Notes: generated from the sequence alone by a model not told the origin. A stretch of DNA of 64,000 bases from Bacillota bacterium (GCA_023459495.1 JAEWTL010000090.1:1-64000); one strand, 5' to 3'; positions 49,645 through 59,526 are shown, counted from the first letter of the stretch. A program made the numbers and translations.

Positions 49645-50790
49645 TCATACGCCATTGTATATCTGTCTGAACAATTCTGCCTGTTCTTCCCGGGTCGGGA
49701 TGACCGGATTCGTCTTGGTGCACCCATCCGTAATCGCCATGGTCACCATAGCCTCCACCAGCGCTTCATACTGGTCCCGGTCGATCATCTCCTTAAAGCA
49801 GGAGGGAATGCCCAGCCCCTCGTTGAGGCTGCGCACCGCCTGTTCCATGGATGCGGCTCCCAGCGTGCGGGCCAGCGCATCGTACTTCACCTTCGCATAG
49901 GCTGTCCGGCTGTTGAAGGCGATCACATATGGCAGGATCACCGCGTTACCCAGACCGTGCGGAATCTTGAAGTAGCTGCCCAACGTATGCGCCATCGAGT
50001 GGACGATGCCCAGCGACACATTGGTAAATGCCAGACCCGCCGTCATGGACGCGTTCAGCATGTATTCGCGCGCTTCCATATCGTCGCCGTCATCATACGC
50101 CTTTTTAACATACTGTATGATATCGCAGGCTGCCGCCGCAGCCAGTATATCGCTCAGATAGTTGGCCCGCTGAGATACATATGCCTCCAGTGCGTGCGTC
50201 AGCGCATCCATGCCGGTATGCGCCGTCAGCGACTTTGGCATCGTTGCCGTCACCTCAGGATCACAGAGGGCGATATCCGGCATCAGCTCCATGTTGCCGA
50301 TGCCATGCTTAAAGCCCGTCTTGTCGTCTGTAATTACGATGGAGCGCGATACTTCACTGGCAGAACCGCTCGTCGAGGGGATGCAGATCAGCCTCGCCTT
50401 GCCGCGTAGCTTGGGAATGCCATTCGGCGGCGTAATCTGCTCCAGTGTGGTGAGCTCCGGGTGCTCATAGAATATCCACATTGCCTTGGCTGCGTCCATG
50501 GCACTGCCGCCGCCCACCGCAATGATCCAGTCCGGTTCGTACTGCTTCATCTGCTCCGCGCCCGCGTATACCGTCGCAAAGTGCGGATCCGGCTCCACGC
50601 TGGTATATACCTGATGTCCGATTCCGCACTCATCCAGATACCCTGTGATTTTGGCGATCACGCCGCTCTTCTCCAGCGCCGAGCGCGACGACACGATAAA
50701 TGCGCGCTGTCCCGTCAGCGTCTTCAAATGTGCAAGACACCCCTGTCCAAACATCAATTGCTCACCGGCGAGCTTCATAGGTCTCATCAT
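49645..50790 (-). CDS. Iron-containing alcohol dehydrogenase
   Basis: A 381-residue group III dehydrogenase. It has the NAD-binding GGGSAMDAAKAMWI (about 95-108), PSTSGSASEVS, and the metal-binding Asp/His set in MDALTHALEAY, GIVHSMAHTLG and HGLGNAVILP. It would reduce an aldehyde or oxidise an alcohol in the cytoplasm. In this operon it may dispose of an aldehyde made by the TrpA-like protein. The start at 50790 is 8 bp after the BtpA gene stop. Confidence 0.88.
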   Translation of the reverse strand: MMRPMKLAGEQLMFGQGCLAHLKTLTGQRAFIVSSRSALEKSGVIAKITGYLDECGIGHQVYTSVEPDPHFATVYAGAEQMKQYEPDWIIAVGGGSAMDAAKAMWIFYEHPELTTLEQITPPNGIPKLRGKARLICIPSTSGSASEVSRSIVITDDKTGFKHGIGNMELMPDIALCDPEVTATMPKSLTAHTGMDALTHALEAYVSQRANYLSDILAAAAACDIIQYVKKAYDDGDDMEAREYMLNASMTAGLAFTNVSLGIVHSMAHTLGSYFKIPHGLGNAVILPYVIAFNSRTAYAKVKYDALARTLGAASMEQAVRSLNEGLGIPSCFKEMIDRDQYEALVEAMVTMAITDGCTKTNPVIPTREEQAELFRQIYNGV

Positions 50791-50797
50791 TGTTGTC

Positions 50798-51586
50798 TTA
50801 TTCCTTTCCGTTCAGCGCATCCAGCAATTCGCGGGTCAGCTCATACGAGATCAGGTTCTCCAGCGTCCCGCCCTGCTTTAAGCTCGACCCTACGATCGCG
50901 CCGTCCGCGATGCTCATCTGCTCTCTGATGTTGTGCATATTGACGCCGCTGCCCGCAAATACCGGCAGCTTCACCAGCTGTTTGACCTTCCGGATCGACT
51001 CGATGGGCGTCTCCGTGCCAATCGCAGCCCCGGTTACAATCAGCGCATCCGCGCCTGCCGCAACGGCGTTTTTCGCGGACTCTTCAATGGTCGTGTCAAA
51101 TACGAGCTTGGTATGCTTGACCTGTATATCGGCCAATATCTTAACATCGCGCGCACCGATCTCCTCGCGGTAGCGCAGCGCCTGCACGCAGCACGGGTGA
51201 ATGATGCCGCCGTAATACTGCACTGTATCACAAAAAACCGGCAGCCTCACAAAATTGCCGTCGATCGCCTTGGCAATAGCCAATGACGCCTCATAATCGT
51301 TGAATGCCGCGTCGATGCCGACCGGCAGCTTGACCTTGCTCTTGACAATGCCTGCAACGCTGGCCAGTGCCATCCGCTGCATGGTGTTCAGCGTTACGCC
51401 AAAGGGCGTATCCCCCATATTCTCCACGATGATGGCGTCCACACCCGCCCGTTCCAGCGTCAGCGCGTCAGTCACCGCCTGATCGATGATCTTGCCCATA
51501 TCGCCGCAAAAATCCTTGGTTGTGGGCAGGGCAAGGCAGTGTACCATGCCGATGATGGTTTTCTCGCCATTCTTTAGAAAGCTCAT
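50798..51586 (-). CDS. BtpA/SgcQ family TIM-barrel protein
   Basis: A 262-residue protein of the BtpA family. Key blocks are GMVHCLALP, AGVDAIIVENMGDTPFG, VGIDAAFNDY, ILADIQVKHTK and VFAGSGVNMHN. E. coli SgcQ, a member, sits in a sugar PTS operon; the BtpA name comes from a photosystem I assembly factor. The reaction is not established, but the barrel with a phosphate-binding end suggests action on a sugar phosphate. AAAGGG lies upstream of the start, and the gene is 4 bp after the phosphorylase gene. Confidence 0.85.
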   Translation of the reverse strand: MSFLKNGEKTIIGMVHCLALPTTKDFCGDMGKIIDQAVTDALTLERAGVDAIIVENMGDTPFGVTLNTMQRMALASVAGIVKSKVKLPVGIDAAFNDYEASLAIAKAIDGNFVRLPVFCDTVQYYGGIIHPCCVQALRYREEIGARDVKILADIQVKHTKLVFDTTIEESAKNAVAAGADALIVTGAAIGTETPIESIRKVKQLVKLPVFAGSGVNMHNIREQMSIADGAIVGSSLKQGGTLENLISYELTRELLDALNGKE

Positions 51587-51590
51587 GTCT

Positions 51591-52340
51591 TCATCCCTTT
51601 CTGTAATATTCCACGATTCCGTCCAGTGCGACTTTGCACAGGTCTTCCTCTGATTTGGTCCTCTCCTCGCCTTCCAGCACCCGTTTCAAGTTGGTCAGCA
51701 CGGTCGTCATGGTGACGACGCAGGCGCGTATGCCCATCAGGCTGCCCAGCGTCAGGATGCAGGCGCTCTCCATATCCACGCCGTCCACGTTGTAACGCTT
51801 CAGATTCTCAAACGTCTTCAGGATGTCGGTGCCCATTTTACGGGACAGCTTGGACTCCTTCATCTGGCTGTAGAAGCCATCCAGCGTACAGTTGATGCCG
51901 TTCACATATTCCCGCCCGTTCGCTGTCGCGGCCCGGTTCATGCAGGCCACCAGCTCCGGGTCTGCCACGGCCGGGAAGGATACCGGCGCGTAGGTCTTGC
52001 TCGTCGCTTCCTCGCGCATCGCGCCCGCCGGGATAATCAGCTTGCCAAGGTAATCGTCCTTCAGGCCCATCACGGTACCCATGCGCACCGCCACCTCCAT
52101 ACCGCATTCAAACATCTCTTCCATGGCGATCGCGGCAGAAGGCGCGCCGATCCCGGTGGACGTCACCGTGATATCCACGCCCTTATACGTTCCCGTATAG
52201 GTGTTGAACTCGCGAAAGAAGCCGATATGGCGCGCGTTCTCCAGATGCTTTGCCAGCACCTCCACCCGAAAGGGGTCTCCGGAAAACAGCACGTTTTTTG
52301 CCACATCCTTGGGTTCCACCTTCATATAAAGCGTCTTCAA
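51591..52340 (-). CDS. Nucleoside phosphorylase (uridine phosphorylase/PNP-I type)
   Basis: A 249-residue NP-I family phosphorylase. It has FSGDPFRVEVLA (phosphate site), VTSTGIGAPSAAIAMEEM, RMGTVMGL and the ribose-binding VDGVDMESACI. It splits a nucleoside with phosphate into base and ribose 1-phosphate. The start is TTG at 52340, overlapping the kinase stop by 4 bp, with GAGG at the right distance; ATG 52325 is an alternative. Base specificity cannot be assigned with certainty, uridine-like being most likely. Confidence 0.85.
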   Translation of the reverse strand: MKTLYMKVEPKDVAKNVLFSGDPFRVEVLAKHLENARHIGFFREFNTYTGTYKGVDITVTSTGIGAPSAAIAMEEMFECGMEVAVRMGTVMGLKDDYLGKLIIPAGAMREEATSKTYAPVSFPAVADPELVACMNRAATANGREYVNGINCTLDGFYSQMKESKLSRKMGTDILKTFENLKRYNVDGVDMESACILTLGSLMGIRACVVTMTTVLTNLKRVLEGEERTKSEEDLCKVALDGIVEYYRKG

Positions 52341-53290
52341 TGGCTCTCCCTCATTTCATCTAATTCCTCAAGCAGTGTATCCTCGTCCGGCACGTTGGTT
52401 ACGCATCCCATGGACCGTATCACGTAGGACGACAGGATACTGCCGCACATGCACGACTCGCTGTCCGACATCCCTTCCAGATAGCCATACAGGAAACCTG
52501 CGATGTACGCATCCCCGCCGCCCGTGGAGTCCACCACCCGGTCAGCCGGCAGTATGCCCACGCGGCATTCCTGCACATGCCCGTCCTTCAGACGGTACAC
52601 CAGGCTGCCTTCCTTGCCCAGCGTGGTCACGATCAGCTTGGCATTGCCCTCGTGCAGCAGGCGTGTGATGCATTCCAGTCCGAAGCACTTCTCGATGGCG
52701 CAGCGCTCCACCTCGTTGGTGAATATGATATCGCTGTAATACAGCAGCTCCTTTAGAAACGCTTCGGGGAAGGCGTCGAAATCCGCCTTCATGCCAAACA
52801 CCAGCGGCAGCGCATGCTGCCTGCACTTGCGGAAAAACTCAGCGTTGTCCTCTTTGGAGCCTACCGTGATTACGCCCAGCCGTGCGTCCCGGAAAAACGC
52901 GTCGTCCATCTCCCCCGCGTACTTGCCGTCCATGGCGCCCGGATAAAAGATGGTGATATGCTCGTTGTCGGCCAGATTCTCGATCAGGTAGCAGTTGGAC
53001 GTCATATCGTTCTCGATGACCTTCAGCCCTTCGAGGCACACACCGCTGTCCTTCAGAAAGTCGTAGTAGCCGATCTCCTTATAGTCTGCGCCGACACGCA
53101 AAATCGGCAGTGCCTTTTTCCCCAGCCGGGCCAGCCCATAAGCGATGTTCGTCGAACAGCCGCCGTAATAGATCTTGGCATTGTCCGCGTTCTGGATGAT
53201 AGAGGTGAACCCCGGTTTCACCGAAGCGCGCACCTTGATCATCCGGTCCATCGATACGTATCCGCTGGTAATTACGTCGTATTTCTTCAT
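52337..53290 (-). CDS. PfkB family carbohydrate kinase
   Basis: A 317-residue ribokinase-like kinase. It has the N-terminal substrate region YYGGCSTNIAYGLARLG, TTLGKEGSLVY, and the C-terminal signature DSTGGGDAYIAGFLYG with the catalytic Asp (GGGD instead of the common GAGD). It phosphorylates a sugar, nucleoside or sugar phosphate. The start at 53290 is chosen by fold; the extended frame lies inside the neighbouring gene. It overlaps the phosphorylase gene by 4 bp, so the two products probably act in sequence. Confidence 0.88.
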   Translation of the reverse strand: MKKYDVITSGYVSMDRMIKVRASVKPGFTSIIQNADNAKIYYGGCSTNIAYGLARLGKKALPILRVGADYKEIGYYDFLKDSGVCLEGLKVIENDMTSNCYLIENLADNEHITIFYPGAMDGKYAGEMDDAFFRDARLGVITVGSKEDNAEFFRKCRQHALPLVFGMKADFDAFPEAFLKELLYYSDIIFTNEVERCAIEKCFGLECITRLLHEGNAKLIVTTLGKEGSLVYRLKDGHVQECRVGILPADRVVDSTGGGDAYIAGFLYGYLEGMSDSESCMCGSILSSYVIRSMGCVTNVPDEDTLLEELDEMRESH

Positions 53291-53291
53291 G

Positions 53292-53855
53292 CTAAATGAC
53301 CTTCGCCTCGTACAAACGTTCAAGATCATCCATGCCGACCACGTGCCCAAAGTACTTATCGATATCCGTGAGGTGCACGTTATTGACTGTTTCATCGTTG
53401 GTGGCCACACACTCCCTCACCACGTACACGTTGTAGTCCAGATGATACGCATCCTGCACCGTCGCGCGGATGCAGCAGTTGGTCTTGGTCCCCACTACGA
53501 TCACATCGCGGATATCATGCTCGCGCAGCACCAGGTCCAGATCGGTTCCGAAGAACGCGCTGTACCTGCGCTTGGGGATCACATAGTCCTCCGGCCGCAC
53601 GTCCAGTGACGGATCGATCGCCTCCCCGCCCGTGCCTTCGATGCAGCTGGGCCGCATGCTGACCAGGTTCTTGTCCGGCTTATCCTTCCGGTAACGGTGC
53701 TGCATGAATATGACCAGCGCACCGTGCTTTCGGCAGGTGTCGAGCACCATCTGTATATTCGGCAAGATCTGTTTGTTCTGCGGATAGTACACGAGGCCAT
53801 TCTCATTGGTAAAGTCATATACCATATCCACAACGATCAATGCGCTCTGTTTCAT
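53292..53855 (-). CDS. Isochorismatase-fold cysteine hydrolase
   Basis: A 187-residue cysteine hydrolase. It has Asp10 in LIVVDMVYDF, Lys95 in IPKRRYSAFFGTDLD and the nucleophile in TKTNCCIRATVQDA (Cys127 or Cys128), the standard triad. Relatives include nicotinamidase and the ureidoacrylate hydrolase RutB. Among nucleoside genes it may work on a fragment of the released base. It overlaps the upstream permease gene by 4 bp. Confidence 0.85.
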   Translation of the reverse strand: MKQSALIVVDMVYDFTNENGLVYYPQNKQILPNIQMVLDTCRKHGALVIFMQHRYRKDKPDKNLVSMRPSCIEGTGGEAIDPSLDVRPEDYVIPKRRYSAFFGTDLDLVLREHDIRDVIVVGTKTNCCIRATVQDAYHLDYNVYVVRECVATNDETVNNVHLTDIDKYFGHVVGMDDLERLYEAKVI

Positions 53856-54769
53856 TGCTGCTCAAATCCCCTTTCATTGATATTGCGGTTTTTGAGTACC
53901 GACACGACCACCAGCACGACCACCATGATCACATAGGGGATCACTTCAAACAGTCCGGCAACCGGGCCGGCGAACAGCTTCAGGTTGACCGCCAGCGATT
54001 TCGCCGCGCCGAACACCAGCGCGTACATCGACGAAGCGCCGGGTTTACCCTGCCCACAGTATATCGCGGCAATGGCGATGAAGCCGCGGCCCGCCGTCAT
54101 GTTGTTGGTGAACAGTGCCACCCGGTCCACGCTTAAGTTGATGCCCGCCAGCACGCAGCACAATGCGCCGATCAGGATCGCGATGTACTTGATGCGCACC
54201 GTGTTGATGCCCACCGACTTTGCGGCTTCTTCCTTCTCACCTACCACGCGGATGTAGATGCCCAGCTTGGTCTTGTACATCACCACCCACATGATGAAGA
54301 TGCCCAGAAACGCCACATACGTCAGCGGCGGATGGCCGCTGATGAGGTCTCCCAGCACCGGGATATCCTTGATGACCGGAATGTTGATCTTGAGATCGGC
54401 CACGCTGACCACGGAGCTGACGTTGATGTTTGCCGATCCCAGCACCTTGAGCATGAATGCGCAGAACGAGAGCGCCAGCATGTTGATGGCGAGGCCCGTA
54501 ATGATCGGGTTGCCGTTTCGGGAGGCCGTGAAGTAGGCAAACACCAATCCCAGTATCAGCCCCACACCGACGCTGACGAGGCCCGCCAGCACCGTGTTGC
54601 CCCACAGCATTACGAACAGCGCTGAGATGAACGCGCCCATCAGCATGAAGCCCTCCAGCGCGATGTTGAGCACGTTGGCCTTATAGGCGAATATGCCGCC
54701 CAAGACGCACAGTATGATCGGTGCGCTGTGATAGATCGTATCGTATAAGATGTTGCTGAAAATGCCCAT
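53852..54769 (-). CDS. Nucleoside ABC permease (NupQ/YufQ-like)
   Basis: A 305-residue membrane protein of the BPD_transp_2 type with eight to ten helices. Family features are GGIFAYKANVLNIALEGFML at the N terminus and FIAIAAIYCGQGKP near the C terminus. It forms the channel with the second permease. GAGGAATAG precedes the start, 2 bp after the stop of the upstream permease. Confidence 0.9.
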   Translation of the reverse strand: MGIFSNILYDTIYHSAPIILCVLGGIFAYKANVLNIALEGFMLMGAFISALFVMLWGNTVLAGLVSVGVGLILGLVFAYFTASRNGNPIITGLAINMLALSFCAFMLKVLGSANINVSSVVSVADLKINIPVIKDIPVLGDLISGHPPLTYVAFLGIFIMWVVMYKTKLGIYIRVVGEKEEAAKSVGINTVRIKYIAILIGALCCVLAGINLSVDRVALFTNNMTAGRGFIAIAAIYCGQGKPGASSMYALVFGAAKSLAVNLKLFAGPVAGLFEVIPYVIMVVVLVVVSVLKNRNINERGFEQQ

Positions 54770-54771
54770 AT

Positions 54772-55860
54772 CTATTCCTCCACGCCGTCAATTTTCCGGG
54801 TCTTCAGCATACGGGTCCACCTGCTGACAACGCCGGTCCGTTGGTTAATGAACTGGATCGCCAGGAACAGCACGATGAGCCCCTGAATGACCGCCACGAT
54901 CTCTTTGGGTACGCCGGAGTAGATCGCAAGGCTCTGGCTGCCCGTGGTCAGGGCACTGTAGAACACCGCGGCGATCAGAACGCCCACCGGCGAATGCATG
55001 CCCAGCAGCGCAATCAGCATGCCGTCCCATCCGAGGCCCGGCAGCCCGGAAAAGTTGAGCGAGTAAATGTACTGATCACTCATCATATGCCCTGCGCCCG
55101 CAAGGCCGCTGATAGCGCCGCTGATCAGCATGATGGTCATGATCTTCTTTTTAACGTCCATGCCCGTCGCTTCGGCAAACAGGGGGTTGCGGCCAATCGC
55201 TGTAATCTCGTAGCCCAGCCGCGATTTATTGAACACGACGTACATAATCGCGAATACCCCCAGCGCCACGAAGAAGAACGGCGTGATTTCGCTGCCCCAG
55301 AGCCTGCTGAACATCGCGGAATCGCTGATTCTCGGCGTGGATACGAAGCCGGAGCCGGGATCGCGGAACGGCCCCTCAGTAAGATACTGCAGCACCTGTA
55401 TCATCGCGTAGTTGAGCATCAGCGTCACGACCATCTCGTTGACCTTGAAGAACACCTTCAGCACAGCGGGGATCAGCGCGAACGCCATGCCGGAAACGAT
55501 GCCGATCAACAGGCAGACGATAACATGCAGCACCGGCGGAAGCCCTGTGATCATGTATCCCGCGATGCCGGCCATGAAGCCGCCCAGCAGCATCTGGCCT
55601 TCCACGCCCATGTTGTATATGCCCGCCTTGAACGTGACCGCGATGGCCAGACCCGTAAGGATCAGCGGCGCGGCATTATGCAACGTCTTGAGTATGCCGG
55701 TGGCGGTAAACAGCGACTTGCCGATCATGATGCGGTAGACCTCCCACGGGTCCTCGCCGATGATCAGCATCAGTATGGCTCCCAATACAAACGCCAGCAG
55801 CACGGGCAGAATGGAGTTGGCGATACTCACAAGAAACTTGCTTACTTTGTTCATTGTCAA
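54772..55860 (-). CDS. Nucleoside ABC permease (NupP/YufP-like)
   Basis: A 362-residue BPD_transp_2 permease. It has APLILTGLAIAVTFKAGIYNMGVEGQ, the typical NMGVEGQ loop, and a GLGWDGMLIALLGMHSP stretch near the C terminus. It pairs with the neighbouring 305-residue permease, as the two halves of BMP-dependent nucleoside importers do. Confidence 0.9.
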   Translation of the reverse strand: MTMNKVSKFLVSIANSILPVLLAFVLGAILMLIIGEDPWEVYRIMIGKSLFTATGILKTLHNAAPLILTGLAIAVTFKAGIYNMGVEGQMLLGGFMAGIAGYMITGLPPVLHVIVCLLIGIVSGMAFALIPAVLKVFFKVNEMVVTLMLNYAMIQVLQYLTEGPFRDPGSGFVSTPRISDSAMFSRLWGSEITPFFFVALGVFAIMYVVFNKSRLGYEITAIGRNPLFAEATGMDVKKKIMTIMLISGAISGLAGAGHMMSDQYIYSLNFSGLPGLGWDGMLIALLGMHSPVGVLIAAVFYSALTTGSQSLAIYSGVPKEIVAVIQGLIVLFLAIQFINQRTGVVSRWTRMLKTRKIDGVEE

Positions 55861-55870
55861 TCAGCCCTTT

Positions 55871-57406
55871 CTATTTCACGCCTGCCATCAGCAGCCCGAT
55901 TTCTTCCTTGGTGCAGCAGAAGCCTTCCAGTTCCCCAATTACCTCGCCCTTGTACATGACGATGATCCGGTCGGACAGGCGCATGATCTCGCTGAGCTCG
56001 CTGGAGATCAGCAGCACGGCCTTTTTCTGCTCCCGGTATTCCAGCAGCTTGCCGTGGATATATTCGATGGAGCCGATGTCGACTCCGCGCGTGGGCTGGT
56101 TGGCCAGCAGCACCTTGGGATCGGCGGAAAACTCCCGCGCGATGATGATTTTCTGCGCATTGCCGCCCGAAAGCTGCGACACATTGCCCTTGACGTCCGA
56201 GATGCGGATGTCGTAATGTTTGATCATCTCTTCCCGCTTCTTCTCGATCTGTTTTTTTCGCAATATGCCGTGGCTGCACACATCCTTCTGGTCGTGATAT
56301 CCCGCAATGATGTTGTCTGCGATCGTCATGTCCCGGCATAGCCCCTGCTCAAACCGATCCTCCGGAATGATGGAGATTCCGGAGCGCCGGAGTTCCTTGG
56401 GCCAGCTGTTGGTAATCTCCCGGTCGTACAGGAACACCTTGCCTTTGGTGCTGCGCATCAGTCCGGTCAATACCTTGGAGAGCTCGCTTTGCCCATTGCC
56501 TTCCACACCCGCGATGCCCAGTATCTCGCCTTCGCGGATCTCGAAGCTGACGTCCTTCACGACCTCCTTGCCGTCGCTGTTGGTGGTGGAAATATGCTCC
56601 ACGCGGTAAGCAACGGGGCTCTGCGACAGGTCAACAGCACAGCATTCGTGCACCACCACCTCGCGCCCGACCATCAGCCGGGATATCTCCGCTTCGTTGG
56701 TCTTGGTTTTCTCCAGTTCGCCCACCACCTTGCCACGCTTGATGACGGTGATGGTATCCGCAAGGGCCATAACCTCGCGAAGCTTGTGCGTGATGATGAT
56801 GATGGTCTTGCCCTGGCTTTGCAGCTCCTTGAGGCTGACGATGAGTTCGTCCACCTCCTGCGGAGTCAGCACTGCGGTAGGCTCGTCGAGTATCAGGATA
56901 TCCACCTCACGGTAGAGCATCTTCAATATCTCGACGCGCTGCTGCTGTCCTACGGATATATCCTCTATCTTTGAGTTGGCGTCGAGATCGAACTTGTACC
57001 TGTCGATAACCTCCTGAACCAACCGAATCTCCTGCTTTTTATCCACCAGCGGAAAATGGAGCTCCCCTTTTCCGATCCTGATCCGCCGGGTTTTCTCAAT
57101 GCCGAGCACCACGTTCTCGTATATGCTCAGGCTGGGTACCAGCTTGAAATGCTGGTGGGCCATACCAAGCCCCTCATGAATGGCGTCCAGAGGCGACTTG
57201 AAATGCGCTTCCTTCCCGTTGATCAGGATCTGGCCGCTCGTCGGCTTCAGCAAGCCGTACAACATATTCATCAGCGTGGTCTTGCCCGCGCCGTTCTCGC
57301 CTACTATGGCTTTGATCTCACCTTTTTTTACGCTGAGGCTGATATTGTCGTTGGCTGTAAAGTCACCGAACCGTTTGGTCAGGTTGTGGATTTCAATTAC
57401 ATTCAT
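55871..57406 (-). CDS. Nucleoside ABC transporter ATPase, double ABC domain (NupO/YufO-like)
   Basis: A 511-residue fusion of two ABC domains. The first half has Walker A GENGAGKTT, signature ISVGQQQRVEIL and Walker B ILILDEPTAVL. The second has EGNGQSE in the Walker A place (degenerate), signature LSGGNAQKIIIAREF, and ANQPTRGVD in place of Walker B (atypical). This asymmetry is usual for the sugar/nucleoside CUT2-like class. The start at 57406 is chosen over ATG 57415, which is too close to GAGGAGA. Confidence 0.9.
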   Translation of the reverse strand: MNVIEIHNLTKRFGDFTANDNISLSVKKGEIKAIVGENGAGKTTLMNMLYGLLKPTSGQILINGKEAHFKSPLDAIHEGLGMAHQHFKLVPSLSIYENVVLGIEKTRRIRIGKGELHFPLVDKKQEIRLVQEVIDRYKFDLDANSKIEDISVGQQQRVEILKMLYREVDILILDEPTAVLTPQEVDELIVSLKELQSQGKTIIIITHKLREVMALADTITVIKRGKVVGELEKTKTNEAEISRLMVGREVVVHECCAVDLSQSPVAYRVEHISTTNSDGKEVVKDVSFEIREGEILGIAGVEGNGQSELSKVLTGLMRSTKGKVFLYDREITNSWPKELRRSGISIIPEDRFEQGLCRDMTIADNIIAGYHDQKDVCSHGILRKKQIEKKREEMIKHYDIRISDVKGNVSQLSGGNAQKIIIAREFSADPKVLLANQPTRGVDIGSIEYIHGKLLEYREQKKAVLLISSELSEIMRLSDRIIVMYKGEVIGELEGFCCTKEEIGLLMAGVK

Positions 57407-57450
57407 GGGCCTCATCTTCTCCTCAACTTCGGGTCTCGTTTGCGTTAAAC

Positions 57451-57485
57451 CGCCCAGAGCCGGGCTTATCACCCGGTTCTGGGCG
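57451..57485. other. Strong intercistronic hairpin after the binding-protein gene
   Basis: CGCCCAGAGCCGGG (57451-57464) pairs with CCCGGTTCTGGGCG (57472-57485) with one G-T. There is only a weak T-tract on either side, so it is likely a partial terminator or an RNA-stabilising stem that lets the binding-protein mRNA accumulate above the rest of the operon. Confidence 0.75.
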
Positions 57486-57517
57486 CGTTTTAACTGCTTA
57501 TTTACGCTTTTAATCGC

Positions 57518-58750
57518 TTACTGCGCAAAGGTTACGTTGCTCAGGGTGTCAAGGGTCTCGCCAGCCTGCGCGTCGGTCACAACGATGGTGCCGTCCGCGA
57601 TCTTGGACGCTACGTCGGCAACATACGCTTTGATCTCTTCCCACTTGGCCTGGCCGCTCTCCTGAACCGCAGCGCCGATGGTGGCCAGATCCGTGATGCC
57701 CGTTGCGCCGGAGCCGAGGCTGTAGAAGATGGACTGGCCGAGCTGCTCGGACAGGGTGCCTTCGATGAGCGCCTTGGAGAGCTCATAAACCGGAACTTCC
57801 GTGTTCTTTAGAACGCTGGTCAGCACATAGCCCGGCTGATCCGTATCCCGGTTGGCATCGACCTGGACCGCTAGCTTCTGAACTTCGTTGGCCTTCGCCG
57901 TTACGCCGTCGCCCACCGTACCGGCACAGGCGAACACCACGTTGGCGCCCTGCGAATACATGGTATTGGCAATCTGCGAGCCGGTAGCCGAGTCGGAGAA
58001 TCCGGCGGAGTAGTCGGAGTAGTAGGTGTAGTTAACGCCCAGCTCGGACGCAACGTAGTTGACGCCTTCCGCAAAGCCGTAGCTGAACACCGTGATGCCC
58101 GCGGAATTGGTGCCGCCGATGAAGCCCACCGTACGGCCGCCTTCATCAACAGAGGTCAGCGCATAGCCTTCGCCGAACAGCACGTCCTGGTTCTCGATCA
58201 CCTGTGCAGCCAGCACGCCGGCGAGGAACGAGGCCTCATGTACGTCAAACAGTACCGAAATGACATTGGGCTGAATGGTATTGCCCGCTTCATCCTTGTT
58301 GGGTTCGGCGTTGAACACCACGAACGTGGTATCCGGATACTGCGCCGCAATCGCCTGCTCGCCGCCCACACCGTTGATCAGCGCTTCAAAGTTGTACTCC
58401 AGCGAGAAGATCAGGTCATAGCCTTCTTCAGCCAGCGCAGCGAGAGCGCCGTCGATGTCTTCCGTCTCAACAACCTTGGTCTCTGCGCCAAATTCGGTCT
58501 TCACTTTGTCGAGGCCCACAACAGCGGACTGATTGTAGCCGTTGTCATTCTGGCCCGCAGCCGAGGTGATCACCGCGATCTTAACATCCGCGGCGACCGG
58601 AGCGGTGCTGGTTTCAGCAGCCGGTTCGCTGCTGGAGGGCTGGGTGCTTGCCGTTTCGGACGGCTTCGAAGAATCTCCGCAGGCCGCGAGGGCAAAGATC
58701 ATGACAGCCGCCAACATCATGCTGACAAGAATTCTGAGTGGCTTTTTCAT
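57518..58750 (-). CDS. BMP family nucleoside-binding lipoprotein
   Basis: A 410-residue solute-binding lipoprotein. The signal ends in LAAC (Cys24), then comes a Ser/Thr/Pro/Ala-rich spacer and a BMP (PnrA/TmpC-like) domain. That domain has VITSAAGQNDNGYNQSA, GGTNSAGITVFSYGFAEGVNY, VFACAGTVGDGV and VDANRDTDQPGY. Family members bind purine or pyrimidine nucleosides. AGGAGGA precedes the start at 58750. It is the first structural gene after gntR. Confidence 0.92.
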   Translation of the reverse strand: MKKPLRILVSMMLAAVMIFALAACGDSSKPSETASTQPSSSEPAAETSTAPVAADVKIAVITSAAGQNDNGYNQSAVVGLDKVKTEFGAETKVVETEDIDGALAALAEEGYDLIFSLEYNFEALINGVGGEQAIAAQYPDTTFVVFNAEPNKDEAGNTIQPNVISVLFDVHEASFLAGVLAAQVIENQDVLFGEGYALTSVDEGGRTVGFIGGTNSAGITVFSYGFAEGVNYVASELGVNYTYYSDYSAGFSDSATGSQIANTMYSQGANVVFACAGTVGDGVTAKANEVQKLAVQVDANRDTDQPGYVLTSVLKNTEVPVYELSKALIEGTLSEQLGQSIFYSLGSGATGITDLATIGAAVQESGQAKWEEIKAYVADVASKIADGTIVVTDAQAGETLDTLSNVTFAQ

Positions 58751-58775
58751 TGGTTCCTCCTGAATATTTTTATTT

Positions 58776-59495
58776 TTACTTATTAATGTAAAACTTGAAT
58801 TTATCTGTCCGGTAGTGACACTTGAACAGCTCCACCGGGACTTCCTTACCTTTGATGATCCCATAGGTGATTCCGCTGAACAAAAGCACCGGCTGGCCTT
58901 CGCTGATCTGCAGGTAATCCGCGACATCGTCATAGGCGCTCATGGCCTCGAACGTGCGGGTGGACCGGGTGAATTTCACGCCAAACTCCGTCTCCAGTAT
59001 TCGGTAGAGCGAGTCCTTGCTGAAATCGTGCTTTTCAATGCCTTCAAAGTACTTATACGGGAGCGTCGCGATTGTGGTGTTGAGCGCTTCGTCGTCGGCG
59101 TAGTAGATCCGGTGCAGCTCAAAGATGTCTGTATTGTCGTTAATCTCGAGCTTTCTGGCTCTCTGCTTGTCGCATTTGACAATCTGCTGGCTGATCACCT
59201 TTCGGCCGGGCGTCAACCCCAGTTCCTTGATGGCATCGGTACAGCTGGCCATGGAGATCAGATCCTGCTTGAACGTGTTGCCTTTAACGAACGTCCCTTT
59301 TCCGTGGATGCGGTAGAGATAGCCTTCATTGACCAGCTCGTCGATCGCACGGCGCACCGTTATGCGGCTGACATCGTTCTGGGCCACCAGTTCGTACTCA
59401 CTGGGAATAGCTTCCCCTTCCCCGACTTCCTCATTCTCGATCATTTCAATGAGCTTGTGTTTCAGGACGTAATACTTCGGCAGTTTATCGTACAT
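58776..59495 (-). CDS. GntR/HutC family regulator of the nucleoside operon
   Basis: A 239-residue GntR protein. An N-terminal winged helix (about 5-70) has GEAIPSEYELVAQNDVSRITVRR-type residues and GYLYRIHGKGTFV. A C-terminal UTRA ligand domain (about 90-238) has IFELHRIYYADDEALN and VLLFSGITYG. The start is ATG 59495 with GGAGG five bases before; GTG 59507 is an alternative. It most likely binds the perfect palindrome at 59527-59550 and responds to a nucleoside or sugar phosphate. Confidence 0.9.
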   Translation of the reverse strand: MYDKLPKYYVLKHKLIEMIENEEVGEGEAIPSEYELVAQNDVSRITVRRAIDELVNEGYLYRIHGKGTFVKGNTFKQDLISMASCTDAIKELGLTPGRKVISQQIVKCDKQRARKLEINDNTDIFELHRIYYADDEALNTTIATLPYKYFEGIEKHDFSKDSLYRILETEFGVKFTRSTRTFEAMSAYDDVADYLQISEGQPVLLFSGITYGIIKGKEVPVELFKCHYRTDKFKFYINK

Positions 59496-59526
59496 ATGCG
59501 CCTCCACCTTAATCCGGAATCGCTCT